Assembly: GCF_958979055.1 (NCBI RefSeq)
Contig: NC_084892.1
Location: 1,244,001 to 1,308,000, forward strand
DNA: 64,000 bases
Source: Alnus glutinosa
Taxonomy: Eukaryota; Streptophyta; Magnoliopsida; Fagales; Betulaceae
Reading direction: 5' to 3'
Part shown: positions 22,359-34,458 of the stretch, piece after piece
Layout: each line of letters starts with the position of its first letter
Numbering within the stretch: position 1 is the stretch's first letter
Translations under genes and position numbers: made by a program
Notes under the pieces: model-generated
Told to the model about the DNA's origin: nothing
Databases searched by the model: none
Seen by the model: the letters and a program-made list of their open reading frames with translations, nothing else

Positions 22359-25195
22359 ATGCCTGACGCCGAGGAGCTTCGAGCGGTTGACATCCAGGGG
22401 TCGGAAGAAGAAGAAGATGTTTTCTCCGACGATGAAGTTTTACCCGAGCTAGGTGACGACCTGGCTCCAGGGGGGCGGACCCAATGCCCCTCATACCCCT
22501 CGATCATCGTGGGGCGTCGAAGACCCTTCTTGGGGACGAATTCCGTCTCCAAAATAATTTCAATATTTCGCCTTCGGTTCTAATACACTTTCAGAACCCA
22601 GTCACCCGGGAGATTCGCGGTGGTGAAATAGTGATATATGAGCGGATGCTTCTGGCTGGGCTGCGATTTCCCTTTCCGGACATTGCTCGGGAGTTGGTAC
22701 TCTTCCTTGGGGTTTCCCTGAGTCAAATTACGCCAAACGCGTTGAGGTATCTCTTCGCGTCTTTTATTTTATGGCGTACGATGCTGGAGGCCCGGATGAC
22801 GATTCCGGAGTTCTTTAACATCTACCGAGCGTCCTTTAAACGAGAGGGGGTTGTGGAGTTTACCATTCGGAACAACCCTATCTTCATCTATCTCTCTCCC
22901 ACTTACTCCAATAATCGGGGGGTGGAGATCTGAATTCTTCCGAGTCTCAGGGGAATGGGAGTCGGTCGTATGCCTACCGGTTGATCAGAGGATGCCCCGG
23001 AACAGGAGACCCATCCGGGTCGATCTAAGGGAGGCTCCGGCTTTAAATGCGACCGGGAGGAGGAGGGTGGCAACTGTGTTGACGTTCTCCCAAACCCTAG
23101 GAAATGACTTAAAAATTGATTATGACAACATTGTTACTGACGAGAACATGCGGAAAGTTCTCAAGTACTCCATTCCTTCCGGTAAGATATGGTACGATCG
23201 GAAGGGGAAGACGCTAGTGAAAAAATCTGGGAGCAGAGCTATTGCTGTTCCCCGGGTTAAGCCCTCGGTGGGGGCTTCCTGGTCGAAAAAGAACGTTAAA
23301 CCCAAGACAGCAGCTCCTCGGCCGAAGACGGGTGGCAAATCGATCGCCCTCCTAAAATCGGTGGCTACTCTTTCGGAGGATCGGGTGCTGACTGTCTTCG
23401 CTGAAGTAGCTGAATCGAGGGACGAGCTACCCGAGGTATTCGGACGGAAAGAGCCGAAGGGGACAACCGGGGAGACCTCACTTGCCTCAACTCCATTTAT
23501 CCCTGCCGAACTTGGGAAAGAGCCGGAGGGAACAATCGAGGAGACAGGAAGGGACAACCGGGGGACAACCGAGGATCTTCCAGACGAAGTCGTTCCAGGA
23601 TCCGAAGTTATAGAAATCAGAGATGCTTCCGGGGATTCGACAGAGGAGTTTCCTTCGGTTAAAGGCGCTGTTAAACGCAAAGGGAAAGAAAAAGTGCAAG
23701 GGTCGCCGAAGAGGGCCTGCGTCGCCCCGGATCCTCTAGAGTATGCCCTCATTCGGGCCACGGAAGCCGAGCTTGTCTTCGGTCGTCCTCGTTTTATGTT
23801 GCCGGAGGCCCCGGTGACACAAGAAGTACCGGTGAAGACCTCTCTTCCAAAACCCTCCACTTCAATTCCACCGGCCCCTGAAGAGCTTTCGGATCGGTTA
23901 ACCGCTGTAAATGTTGTGGCTGGACCCTTTTCTGATCCCGAAGCTAGTCTGGGGCCGGCGAACCAGATCGTAGTAGAGTCGCAAGATCAGTCGGAGGTTG
24001 GTGTCATACATTCCACGGAGCCATTCAGAGAAAGGTCGGACCCAACTGTACCTTCCGAGACTCGGGACTTTCCCCTGAGAGGCGGGGAAACAAGTACCTC
24101 TCAACCAAGTTTGTTGATAGATTCTCTACGAGAAGGTTTACTGGCCTGTCCTTTGGAGTTTTTAATAGGGATACTCCCGGAGGAGTCCTCTTCTGCGGCC
24201 GTGGCTTGTTCCTCGGATGAGTTTGCAGAAACACTGCTTTGTGCCCAGCTTCAAGTAAGTTCTACGAATTATGAAACAGCGATGCCTTGTATGCAATTTT
24301 CCTTCTCATATTCTTATTTCATATATGTGTGTGTGTATATATATATATATATTAAAAGGGAGTTATGAGGTCGGTAGCCCTGTGGCGGACATACCGTGGA
24401 GCAGTGGCCAGTGAATCTTCTCTAACGGCTCAGGTTGCCGAGCTGCAGCTTCGGGTTTAGGAGTTGGAATTTAAAGTTTTTCGGACCGAGGATCTGGAGT
24501 CTGAACTAGAGACTTTAAAGGAGGGTATTCAGATTTGGGATCAGACCATTGAGGCCTGGGACATGGACTTGGCTTTAGCTCGGAAGGAGGCAGAGGTGGC
24601 TCGTGCCCAAGCGCTTGAACGCGAGAAGACTCTTGACCGGGTATTGACCAATTTAACCGAGGCCAATGAAGCCAAGTCAGCACTGACAGCCCGGGTAGCA
24701 GAGGTACAATCAGAGAAGGATTTGCTGGCTGCCGACAAGCTAGGTCTCTCGGAGAAGCAGAAAGAGGCGCACTCCTAGAACAAGAAGCTTCAGAGGAGGA
24801 GTCGTCATTATAAGTCCTAGGCCCAGCGCTTGAAAAAGCAACTTGCTTTGGTTCCTTGGCTCCGGGGACTTAGTTGGGGTCGAGGATCGAACTGGGGTTT
24901 TGAGAGCTTGAGGACAATGCTTCTTCACCCAGACGCCTTTGAGATTGATCCGAAAACTGTGACTCCGGACCTTATTGGGATACCGGAGACTGCCACCAAC
25001 GAGCTCCAAAATTTAGGAGTGGAGTTCTTCTCGGATGTTGAGGATTGGACCGAGGATGCCTCGAACCCTTACCGGGATGACTTGACGTTCGGACCTTCTA
25101 TCTCAGATTGTACTCCTGGGAGAGACGAGACCGAAGAAAGTGAAGCTGGCGAAGAGGGTGAAGCTGGTGACTCGGCTGGGAGTCCACTCTTGTAA
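22359..25195 (+). pseudogene. Antisense accessory ORF of the Tat element (gypsy-type domain protein)
   Basis: A plus-strand coding region lies between integrase and 3' LTR, opposite to gag-pol. It starts MPDAEELRAV with an acidic N-terminus. A domain of the 'putative gypsy type transposon' kind follows (VIYERMLLAGLRFPFPDIARELVLFL, then ITPNALRYLFASF), then a basic, proline-rich middle. After a probable intron (donor at about 24254, acceptor near 24366) comes a heptad-like coiled coil (24464-24778) and an acidic C-terminus. It is broken by a frame change near 22470-22484, an extra G in the G-run at about 22917-22922, and stops near 24460, 24776 and 24812. Antisense ORFs of this sort are known in Tat elements; their role is not established. 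Confidence 0.75.
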
Positions 25196-25339
25196 AATAT
25201 ATATAATTTTTTTTTTTTTGGAACTTTGAATTTAAATTTTGCCACCAGGTTGGCGTATAAATAGAATTATCATTTTGTATTTAAAAGAATTATTTTGATT
25301 TGAATGTGTTTTGCTTGTACCGAGGAACCCAACACGGTT

Positions 25340-25880
25340 GATTTGATTTGAGGAACACGATCGGTGGTTATGTTCCGATACAGTTGTGTTTCAAATCGAG
25401 GAACACAACACTTGACTTGGTTTGAGCTGGTTAGAGCCGAGTCACCCCCCAATGACTTGGACAAATTTTGGATTTGTCTGAGTCATAAACGAGGAACATG
25501 ATCGGTGGTTGTGTTCCGATACGGTTGTGTTTCAAACCGAGGAACACAACACTTGACTTGATTTGAGCTGGTTTGAGCTAGTTAGAGCCGAGTCACCCCC
25601 CAATGACTTGGACAAATTTTGGATTTGTCCGAGTCATGACCGAGGAACATGATCGGTGGTTGTGTTCCGATACGATTGTGTTTCAAACCGAGGAACACAA
25701 CACTTGACTTGATTTGAGCTGGTTAGAGCCGAGTCACCCCCCAATGACTTGGACAAATTTTGGAATTGTCCGAGTCATGACCGAGGAACATGATCGGTGG
25801 TTGTGTTCTGATGCGGTTGTGTTTCAAACCGAGGAACACAACACTTGACTTGATTTGAGCTGGTTTGAGCCGAGAAATAA
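25340..25880. repeat. Tandem repeat, four units of about 141-150 bp
   Basis: Units begin at about 25348, 25489, 25639 and 25780 with 'gaggaaca(c/t)gatcggtgg' and each contains 'gagtcaccccccaatgac'. The third unit starts 150 bp after the second because of a short internal 'ttgagcta' duplication. Such arrays are usual in the 3' untranslated part of Tat elements. Confidence 0.9.
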
Positions 25881-26017
25881 GTTGTATAAATTTGAGTTGT
25901 ACAAACTCTAAATTTGAACTTACTGAAAACATAATCGGTTACATGTGATTCACATAAAGTACTTTTTCAGATGATCGGCATTCCATGCTCTCGGTAGTAC
26001 CCTTCCGGTTGTATCAA

Positions 26018-27259
26018 TCAGATAGTACGCCCCTTGTCGTGACACCGTATTACTTTGTATGGGCCTTCCCATTGGGGTCCAAGCTTTCCCTCGGTTGGAT
26101 CTTTAGTTATCAGGCTAACTTTCCTCAAGACCCAATCCCCGAGTTGGAACTTCTGAGGATTTCCTGTCTTATTGGAATAACGGGCGGCTCGGTCCTGGAA
26201 TGCTGCCCATGTGACCTGGGCTTCATCTCTTCTTTCTTGTAGCAAATCCAGATTGAGCTTGTTCCCTTCATCATTTAATCCTGGATTGTAGTATGACACT
26301 CGGAAGCTTGGTGATCCAACTTCAGCAATGATGACCGCTTCGGAACCGTATGCCAAAGAAAAAGGAGTAGCACCTGTGGGAGTTCGTGTTGTAGTACGAT
26401 AGGCCCAGAGGACCTCGGGAACATACTCGGCGCAAGCCCCCTTCTTCTTGCTGAGTTTCTTCTTTAGTGTTTTAAGGAGTGTTTTGTTGGTGGCTTCTAC
26501 TTGTCCATTTGCTGGTGCATGAATCGGAGTGGAATAGTAATTTTGAATTCGAAGTTCCGTACACCATTTACGAAACGGTCTGCAGTCAAACTGCTTTCCG
26601 TTATCGGTAACAAAGGCATGTGGAATGCCGAAACGGCATACGACTGAGCTCCAAAGAAATTTTATCACGTTGGCGGTGGTAATGGTAGCGAATGCCTCGG
26701 CTTCGGCCCATTTTGTGAAGTAGTCTATTGCGACGAGAAGGAATCTCCGTCCTCCTTTTGCCGGCGGCATGGGTCCGACTATGTCAACCCCCCATTTTGC
26801 GAATGGCCAGGACGAGCTGATCGGATTGAGTTTTTCAGAAGGGTTTTTCATCACCCGAGCAAACCTTTGACACTAGTCGCATTGTTGAACTAGCTTGACC
26901 GAGTCCTTATTCATTGTTGGCCAGTAATTCCCGGCTCTCATTGCTTTGTGTGCTAGCATCCAAGAGCCTGAATGGTTCCCGCAAACTCCTTCGTGTATTT
27001 CCTTTAACACATACTCTACCTCCGAGTTTGTGAGACACTTGAGAAGCGGCTCGGTGTACCCTCTACGGTAAAGTATTCCTCCAATAAGCGCATACCACTT
27101 TGAGTGCATTTTTACCTTGCGAGACAACAGTTTGTCCCTGGGTAAAGATCCGTCCCGGAGGTACCAAATTACATCAGTGGCCCATTCTGGGTCGATCGAT
27201 TCTTCTTCAGTTTCCATCACGTCTAACTTAGGAGTAATTGATGGTTCGGATTGTATCAC
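26018..27259 (-). pseudogene. Integrase of the Tat element
   Basis: The zinc-binding HHCC module (HEGVCGNHSG, then QQCD-stop-CQR) is followed by the catalytic core, with Asp in WGVDIVGP, Asp in VTDNGKQF and the Glu of GQVEATNK, forming a DDE triad. A C-terminal region with LGDWVLRKV and WEGPYKVI comes next. A TAG at about 26871 splits the zinc module from the core. A one-base shift near 26035 removes the last residues. The enzyme would join element cDNA to host DNA, but this copy is inactive. Confidence 0.9.
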
Positions 27260-27636
27260 ACCCCGTAGGTTGATGTTTTGACATCAGGTCCGGTACCCGA
27301 GCCCATCTTGGAGAGGGCGTCTGCCTGGACATTTTCCTCCCAGGGAATTTTTGTCATGGCGATCCTTTCAAAGTTAGACTGATGTTTGCGTACTTTGCTG
27401 AGGTACTGGATCATTTTTTCTCCTTGGGCTTCTGCAATTCCCTGTACGTGGCTTACTACTACCTGGGAATCGCTTCGGATTTCCACGTTCTTTGCTCCCA
27501 TTTCCCGAGCTATAGTGAGCCCGGCCAATATGACCTCGTATTCTGCTTCATTGTTAGTGGTAACGAAATCTAATTTGATCGCGTACTGAAATTTTTCTCC
27601 ATCCGGGCTTACTAGAGCAACACCGACTCCACTTTT
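27256..27636 (-). pseudogene. Second (archaeal-like) RNase H, downstream part
   Basis: The segment encodes SGVGVALVSPDG, NNEAEYEV, IRSDSQVVVSHVQG and NVQADALSK, the typical E and D motifs of the extra RNase H of Tat elements. The first part of the same domain (WVVYVDGSSANRK) is at about 30647-30700. The nested solo LTR separates the two parts. Confidence 0.88.
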
Positions 27637-28389
27637 TGTGACGACCCGTTTTTTTTTTTTTTTTTTTTGAAAACGTACAAACGGATCTTCACAGTGGCAC
27701 GACTATTTGCCGCTCAGCCAACATAGGTACACGTTCCATAACATGTACCTGATATTCAGAGTTACATCTAACACAGCGAAATATAAATATCCATGTGCAA
27801 CGGAACACATGTCAATAGCGGAAATACATCTAATATATAACTGTTATCGACGACAAGAGCCATTTACATGTCTAACTGATTAAAGCTTATAAAACATATT
27901 ACACTAATTACATTCTAAAATATAGGCTCCACAAATACATGTGCCACGTAGGACACGAGCCATAGATAAAATACCCAAAATGCGGACTACCCATGAGTCC
28001 GTGTCTTATGACTGTTGCGATGTGCTCCAATCATAGTATCCCATACGCTAGGTGGACGAGTCAATATCTATATCCGCAGAGCCTGCAACCAAAGCATCAA
28101 TGTCTGCACGGTTGCGGGGGTTTGCCGCATCCGTACAGGTGGAATTATGAGCCCACCGCCTTAGCATAAATAAATACACTAAGACCTCAGCAGTATACTA
28201 TTCACTGAGTTTTCGCAAAGAACCAACTTTTCATTTTTAGTCGTGCGTACACTATAACAGCTACCAATTTTATAAACTTTTGTTTGAAAAACCCCCATAG
28301 CTGATATAGCAAACACCGACTAATAGAAAACATTTAAATACTGTGAGTAGCTAGTATTATACGAAAAAGATTCGTTATAGAACACCATG

Positions 28390-28660
28390 ACATTTAATCA
28401 TGCAACCATCCGATACCAATATACATAAATTCTTTTTCTATCAAGACTTTTATGCATACTAATACGTCTAGCAAAACTACATTTAAATCATGCATCCATC
28501 CGATACCAATATACATAAATTCTTTTTCTATCAAGACTTTTATGCATACTAATACGTCTAGCAAAACTACATTTAAATCATGCAACCATCCGATACCAAT
28601 ATACATAAATTCTTTTTCTATCAAGACTCTTATGCATACTAATACGTCTAGCAAAACTAC
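28390..28660. repeat. Three 90-bp tandem repeats in the solo LTR
   Basis: Units start at about 28399, 28489 and 28579 with 'atgca(a/t)ccatccgatacc' and differ at only a few bases. Any apparent reading frame across them is a by-product of the repeat length being a multiple of three. Confidence 0.9.
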
Positions 28661-28729
28661 AATATACTTATCATGAAAACATCACACAATTTAAACAATG
28701 CTATGCATGCTCATGATAGTCTTTTTGTT

Positions 28730-28875
28730 CATTGTGAGCCTTACGCTCTCTTCAATTATTATGAGCCTTACGCTCTCTTCGTTATTATGAGCCTTACGCT
28801 CTCTTCTTTATTATGAGCCTTACGCTCTCTTCATTATTATGAGCCTTACGCTCTCTTCTTTATTATGGGCCTCAT
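28730..28875. repeat. Short tandem repeat around GAGCCTTACGCTCTCTTC
   Basis: About six imperfect units of 22-26 bp are separated by 'attatt' or 'tttatt' linkers. The array decays at its right end into 'gggcctcatgc'. It is internal to the solo LTR. Confidence 0.85.
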
Positions 28876-30646
28876 GCTTTATGCTTTACAATTCTAACTC
28901 TATACTCCTATTCTTTGGAAATCATGCTTTCTTCAAATACCATGAACCAATCAACATGAAATTTTCTTTATTTTTCTTTGCAGAATTGCAGTACATATTC
29001 AGACACTTTAAATCGATTCAAACATTTCATTTATGCATCATTTCATAACATCATTGATATTTCAACATAATTGAAACTACTTAAAACATTCAAAGCATAC
29101 ATGTTAACATATCGTTGGTTCAGTAGAAAATTATCTATCATTTGCATTTCTATAAAATACGAAAATATATTTTCTCAGTGAGTAGAATACTCACCTGGCT
29201 GCGCGGATATTAAGCACTAGGTCTCCTAGACACCACCATGCAATGCATTACTGTAAAAACAATACATTGCACATTATTGACAACTTCTAATATTGGACTC
29301 ACATTTAGCTCCAAAATTGCTCAAGAGCTAACCCATGGAAAACCCATAGTATTTTAAGGGTTCCAAACGCCTACCCATAAATCCTAAACACTAATTAAAA
29401 CTCAAACAATATTAATCCAAAGTATTCACTAAGGGTTAGATATTGACATCACTATTTAATTATTTACCCATAAAAATATATTAGTTGCTAACCCATAATT
29501 AATTCCACTAACCCATACATTATTTTCACTAACACTATTATAATAATATTAGCCCTAAAATTATATTCACTAATCTTTAGATTATTTCACGCTAACATTT
29601 TCTCAATATCATTAACTCTAATATTATGTTCATAAATCTTTTTACATCAAATACTAACATTTTAGCATAATTTAATTATCTAAATTTTAATCACTTAAAA
29701 CTCCCAAATTAATTTAACCCATCGAATTAAGGTTTCTAAAATTAACCCATGGTTTATGAAACACTAACTTAATCACCAAAAATATTAATCTCACTCATAA
29801 ACACTAATATATCTAGAATAACATTAACCCATAACTTAGGGATTAAAGAAACTTACCTAAAAATTTACCCAAATAATACCCGGTGTTTGGGAATCTTTGC
29901 AAGCTCCAAATAACACAAAGCCTAAAGAAAACACTATATCAAGCTCATATTTTGCTAGATTTAACCAAAAATCTCAAAATATAAATTTAACTATTTACCT
30001 CAAAACGATCGGTAGAAACGTAGATCAGGCTTCGTAGATCACGTTACCGAAGTCGAATTTGAGTTTGGACGGTTGGATCTTCATAGATCATAATTTTTGT
30101 ATGAAAATCATCTCCTTCCTATTTCTTTTTCTATCGGGTCAGATGACCCCTTTCCATTTTTTTCTTCTTTTCTTTTTGAGACAGCAGAGGCGCACGGCCT
30201 CTGCTTTGGAAAGGCCAAATGGCCTTTCCATTATTTGAGAAGGGAGGTGCACGTGCACCTCTCTTCTTTTATTCTTTTTTTTTTTTTTTTTTTTCTTTCA
30301 CCTTTTTGACTTTTTGACTTTTCTTTTTATTTTATTTTATTATTATAATGGCCATTTGGCCATAGCTTTCTTAATGGCCGTATGGCCTTGATTTAAAGGC
30401 CATCAGGCCCTTTTATATATATATATAATTTTATTTTCTAATTTCTTTTATTTTCAATTTTCATTCCTAATTTCTTTTATAATTTCATTTTTATTCTATT
30501 TTCTCTTATAATTTCTTTTTCTTTTCTATTTCTTTAGACCTAAAAATATTCCTTTATATTTTTAGTGACACTAAATTAATTTAATAAATTATTTACTTAA
30601 ATTTTATACTTTATTTATTAAATAATGTTCCGGACATTACACTTTT

Positions 30647-32089
30647 CCGGTTGGCTGAGGAACCGTCGACATATACCACCCATGTCTCTTTCTTGGGCAG
30701 CTCTTCGCTTTCGGGTTTATTGTTGAATTCTAGAAGGAAGTCAGCTAGTACTTGACCCTTGACGGATGGTCGAGGATGGAATTCTATGTCGAATTGCCCG
30801 AGCTCTACCGACCAGTTCACCAGCCTGCCCGAGAGGTCTGGTTTTTGCAATATTTTTTTCATTGGATACTCGGTCAGTACCCGTATGGTATGTGCTTGAA
30901 AGTATGGCCTGAGTCTCCGTGCCGAGACAATCAAGGCGAATGCTAACTTTTCTATCCGGGGGTACCTCTCCTCGGCTCCATGAAGTGCTTTGCTGGTGAA
31001 ATATACTGGTTTTTGGACCCTGAGATCCTCTCGGATCAAAGCCGAGTTTACGGCCGAGGGTGATACTGCCAGGTAGAGATAAAGTATTTCGCCTTCATCC
31101 GGGCGGCTCAGGAGCGGGGGATTGATCAGGTATTCTTTTAACTTCTCAAAGGCCTCTTCGCACTCGCTACTCCATTCAAACGCTTTTCTCAATATCTTGA
31201 AGAACGGGAGACATTTGTCTGTAGATCTGGAGATGAACCGGTTTAAGGCTGCTATTCTTCCGGTTAATTGTTGCAGTTGCTTGGTCGTCTGAGGCGATTG
31301 CATACTGAGGACTGTGTTAACCTTCTCGGGATTTGCCTCGATTCCTCTTTGGGAGACCATAAACCCCAAGAACTTTACGGAGGAGACGCCGAAAGCATAC
31401 TTTGCTGGATTGAGCTTCATTTTGTGACTCATCAACGTCTCGAAGGTCTCCCTCAGATCTGCTATATGGCTGGCGGTTCGGATGCTCTTGACAAGCATGT
31501 CATCGACATAAACTTTTACGTTCCGTCCGATCTGATCTCGAAACATCTTGTGTACTAGCCTCTGGTACGTGGCCCCTGCATTTTTCAGACCGAACGGCAT
31601 CATCTTGTAGCAATAAAGGCCTCGGTTGGTAATGAAGGATGTTTTTTCTTGGTCGATCTCATTCATGTGAATCTGGTTGTACCCCGAGAAGGCATCCATG
31701 AACGTGAGTATTTAATGCCCGGATGTAGAGTCTACTAGTAGGTCGATCCAAGGCAAAGGGAAGCTATCTTTGGGACATGCTTTGTTGAGGTCAGTGAAAT
31801 CGACCCACATTCTCCATTTTCCGGTGGTCTTTTTGACTAGCACCACGTTGGCCAACCACTCCGGGTAATCTACTTCCCGGATAAACCCGACTTTCAGGAG
31901 CTTCTGTACCTCCTCGGCTACAGCCTGATTCCGTTCAGGAGCAAAACTTCTTCTTCGCTGTTTAACCGGTCGGTGACTCGGGTTGACCATTAGCTTGTGG
32001 ACAATCACAGATGGGGGTATTCCTGGCATATCTTCATGGCTCCACGCAAAAACGTCTTGGTTTCGTCTGAGGAACGCTACCAACGCCAT
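30647..32089 (-). pseudogene. Reverse transcriptase and RNase H of the Tat element
   Basis: RT motifs include LVKKTTGKWRMWVDF, MDAFSGYNQI, MPFGLKNAGATYQ and the catalytic YVDDM. RNase H with PVYFTSKAL and the connection region (GQFDIEFHPR) follow. A TAA at about 31711 interrupts the frame just before MDAFSGYNQI. TAG codons occur upstream of the RT near 32137. The downstream end stops at the solo LTR insertion. The enzyme would copy element RNA into cDNA. Confidence 0.92.
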
Positions 32090-32191
32090 TTTTATCTCTG
32101 GGGAAAGCTGCGAGCCTACTCGGATCGTCTTCTTCTAGTCACCGAGCTCGAAACTTTCCAACTCTTCTACCGGCTCCCCTAACGGTGATTG

Positions 32192-32660
32192 CTATTTTTC
32201 GTCGCCTTTTTTCCTCTCTCCGAGTCTTGCAGCTTCTGGGAGCTTTTTCAAGCTTGTGTTGTAACATTCTCGAGCCATCCGTTGGTCTCCTTTTTCGACA
32301 CCGACTCCTTCTTCGGTGGGGAATTTCATGCTTAGGTGGGGGGTTGAAGTTACCGCCTTAAGCTTGTTGAGAGCTGTTCTTCCAAGGATGGCATTGTAAG
32401 CCGATGGACGATCTATTATTAAGAATCGTACCATTATCGTATTCTGCCTCAGGTACGTTCCTGCTGTCACCGGGAGCTCAATGGAACCGAGCGGGAGCAC
32501 TTGTTCCCCTGTGAATCCAGAAGTGAATGCTTTACCGGGATCACCTTGTTTCTATCTATTTTCATTTGCTCGAAGGATGACCTATAGAGGATGTCAGCCG
32601 AGCTTCCTGTGTCAACCAATATACGATGTATTTTATGTTGACAATGACCAAACTTAGTAC
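32192..32660 (-). pseudogene. Aspartic protease of the Tat element
   Basis: The active-site motif LVDTGSSADIL is present near 32600-32630 in a frame shifted from gag. The later part has IELPVTAGTY, YNAILGRTAL and MKFPTEEGVG, typical of Tat proteases. A second frame change near 32535 separates the two. The protease would process the gag-pol polyprotein; it is not translatable as one piece here. Confidence 0.85.
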
Positions 32661-34403
32661 AAGAGCGTCGGTATGGGGAAGAGACACTCCCGCATAATCA
32701 TCATCCGAGAACCCAATCACCTGGGCGTCTCGTTTTTGAGATTTTGGAGGTTTATGCACCGAGTATACCTCGAAATCCCGTAATTGCCTTACATATGCCT
32801 TCCGTGCCGAGTTAGACTCTCCTCCTCCTCCAAAACCCCCCGAAATCGTCTGTATCTCAGGAAGGTTTTCTTGTGGTGCTGGTCTGGCTCGGCTCCTGCT
32901 TCTTTCTCGTGTGAACCGAGGGTCTGGCTTGCGTTCCGGTTCCCTGCCCCTTTCTTGATCTCTTCCTCGGTCATTTCGAGGATTGTTCCGATTCTGATGG
33001 AACCGATTGTAGTTTTCATGGGGGCGGTAGCCGTGCCCCGGATTTTGTTGAATTCTTTGATCTGCGAGAAAACGTACGAGCTTCCCATTTTCTATAAAAC
33101 GTTCTATCAGCAGTCTCAAGGAAATACAAGCCTCAGTGCGATGCCCGGTGGTATCATGGAAAGCACAATACTGATCCGCATGGGGTGAATTTGGGTTCAC
33201 CAGCACCGGCCTGGGCTTCCTGTACATGGGGTCTTGCTTTATCTCTAGAAGTACATCCATGATGGGAGCATTGAGGGGTGTCCAGTTATAACCCCTCAAC
33301 GACTCCTGATCTCGCTTTGGCCGAGCCTCCTCTTCTCCCGGAGCGCGCTTGCGCTCTTCCTTCCGATGATCATTTTTCTTCTTTTTGTTATCGGAAGTGG
33401 AAGCGCGGTTCTGCTCGGATCCCAACAGGGCTCGGAGCGTTTCTTCTTGGTTGATGTACTTCTCGGCTTTATTCATGAAGCCGTCTAGATTTTGTGGAGG
33501 CTTTCGGGCTATGTCAGCCATAAGAGCTCCATCTTTCCGTATGCCCTGGAAGAGAGCTCCATATATGAAGTCGTCGGTTGCGGTTTCAGCTTCAAGCGTT
33601 GCCTGATTGAATCTCAAGAAGAAGTTTCTGAGAGACTCCTCGGGTCCCTGGTGTAGCGACATCAAGGATCTGGATGGCTTCCTTCTGACCCTCCCGGCCA
33701 TGAACTGCGTCAGGAACATCCTCCCGAGGTCATCAAAGTGACGGATGGAGTTTGGAGGAAGCTTCCGGAACCAGTCGCGAGCATTACCCGAAAGGGTCAG
33801 AGGGAAAGCTCGACAAGCTACCATCTCGGGCGTTCGATGAAGGTCCATGTGGGCGCGGAAGTTGTCCAGATGCTCCACAGGATCTTCAAGACCTGTATAA
33901 AACGGAATCTCCGGGATTTTAAACTTCTCTGGGAGACGAATGTTTGCCACATCCTCGGTGAACGGAGATGTGGTTTTTTGTAGAAGATTCTCGACTAGGG
34001 TAGCTTTTCCCTTGTCATTCCGTTTTATAGCTACAGATATAATGTTGCATCTCTGTTCTAGTCGGGTGATCATGCCTTGCACCGCCTTTTCGGCTTCAGT
34101 TTTTGGAGGGGGAAGATGCACGGGAATCTCTTCTTCTTGGTTGTTTCTTTCTCCGGATTGCTCGACCCGGCTCCCTCCGGGTCTTTCGTCCTCTCGGCAC
34201 TCCCTGATATGACTATTGTGGACCTCTTGGACTTCTGGATCTGCGACTGTCCAGTGGATTTCTGGAACCCGAGCCTGGAGAATAGCATTCAAAGTTGCTT
34301 TCTCGTTCATGCGGGTGAGTTGGGGATCGTTCGAGTTTCCTTCTACTCGGTTGTTTCTATCATCCCGAGACGCTTTGTTCGCTTCTGATCTAGTGTTCAC
34401 CAT
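32562..34403 (-). CDS. gag protein of the Tat element
   Basis: The start is the Met of MVNTRSEAN at 34403. The retrotransposon gag (capsid) domain lies in the middle: FPLTLSGNARDWF, then FLTQFMAGR and SLMSLHQGPEESLRNF. A nucleocapsid-like region with YCAFHDTTGHRTEAC and a long charged, Arg-rich tail follow. The frame is open over about 600 residues, the only element gene that remains so. The last 28 or so codons run into the protease region in the wrong frame, so the true end or frame-shift point is near 32640. Confidence 0.9.
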   Translation of the reverse strand: MVNTRSEANKASRDDRNNRVEGNSNDPQLTRMNEKATLNAILQARVPEIHWTVADPEVQEVHNSHIRECREDERPGGSRVEQSGERNNQEEEIPVHLPPPKTEAEKAVQGMITRLEQRCNIISVAIKRNDKGKATLVENLLQKTTSPFTEDVANIRLPEKFKIPEIPFYTGLEDPVEHLDNFRAHMDLHRTPEMVACRAFPLTLSGNARDWFRKLPPNSIRHFDDLGRMFLTQFMAGRVRRKPSRSLMSLHQGPEESLRNFFLRFNQATLEAETATDDFIYGALFQGIRKDGALMADIARKPPQNLDGFMNKAEKYINQEETLRALLGSEQNRASTSDNKKKKNDHRKEERKRAPGEEEARPKRDQESLRGYNWTPLNAPIMDVLLEIKQDPMYRKPRPVLVNPNSPHADQYCAFHDTTGHRTEACISLRLLIERFIENGKLVRFLADQRIQQNPGHGYRPHENYNRFHQNRNNPRNDRGRDQERGREPERKPDPRFTRERSRSRARPAPQENLPEIQTISGGFGGGGESNSARKAYVRQLRDFEVYSVHKPPKSQKRDAQVIGFSDDDYAGVSLPHTDALVLSLVIVNIKYIVYWLTQEARLTSSIGHPSSK

Positions 34404-34434
34404 AGCGGATTTGTAGTAGAAAAACAACACCAGT

Positions 34435-34456
34435 TGGTTCCCACAGACGGCGCCAA
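34435..34456 (-). other. Primer binding site
   Basis: On the minus strand TTTGGCGCCGTCTGTGGGAA lies two bases inside the 5' LTR. TGGCGCC beginnings are usual for Tat and Athila primer sites. The tRNA cannot be named with certainty by eye. Confidence 0.75.
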
Positions 34457-34458
34457 AC

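Larger units (their letters stand above)
27637..30641 (-). mobile_element. Solo LTR, 3005 bp, nested in the Tat pol gene
   Basis: In minus sense the LTR runs from TGTAATGTCCGG at 30641 to GGGTCGTCACA at 27637. It is flanked by a 5-bp duplication of CTTTT on the plus strand (27632-27636 and 30642-30646). There is no internal domain. It holds three 90-bp tandem units at 28390-28660 and about six units of a 22-26-bp repeat around 'gagccttacgctctcttc' at 28730-28875. The segment at 1414-4440 is a diverged relative. The size suits Tekay/Del-type elements; that assignment is inference. Confidence 0.9.

Noticed and set aside
28394..28654. Repetitive protein-like frame of 86 codons on the minus strand
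   Set aside because: It is produced by three 90-bp DNA repeats (30 codons each) in a solo LTR; there is no start context or family match.
28390..28875. CRISPR-like arrangement of regular repeats
   Set aside because: The 90-bp units are contiguous without unique spacers, the short repeats have no fixed spacers, and the setting is a plant LTR.
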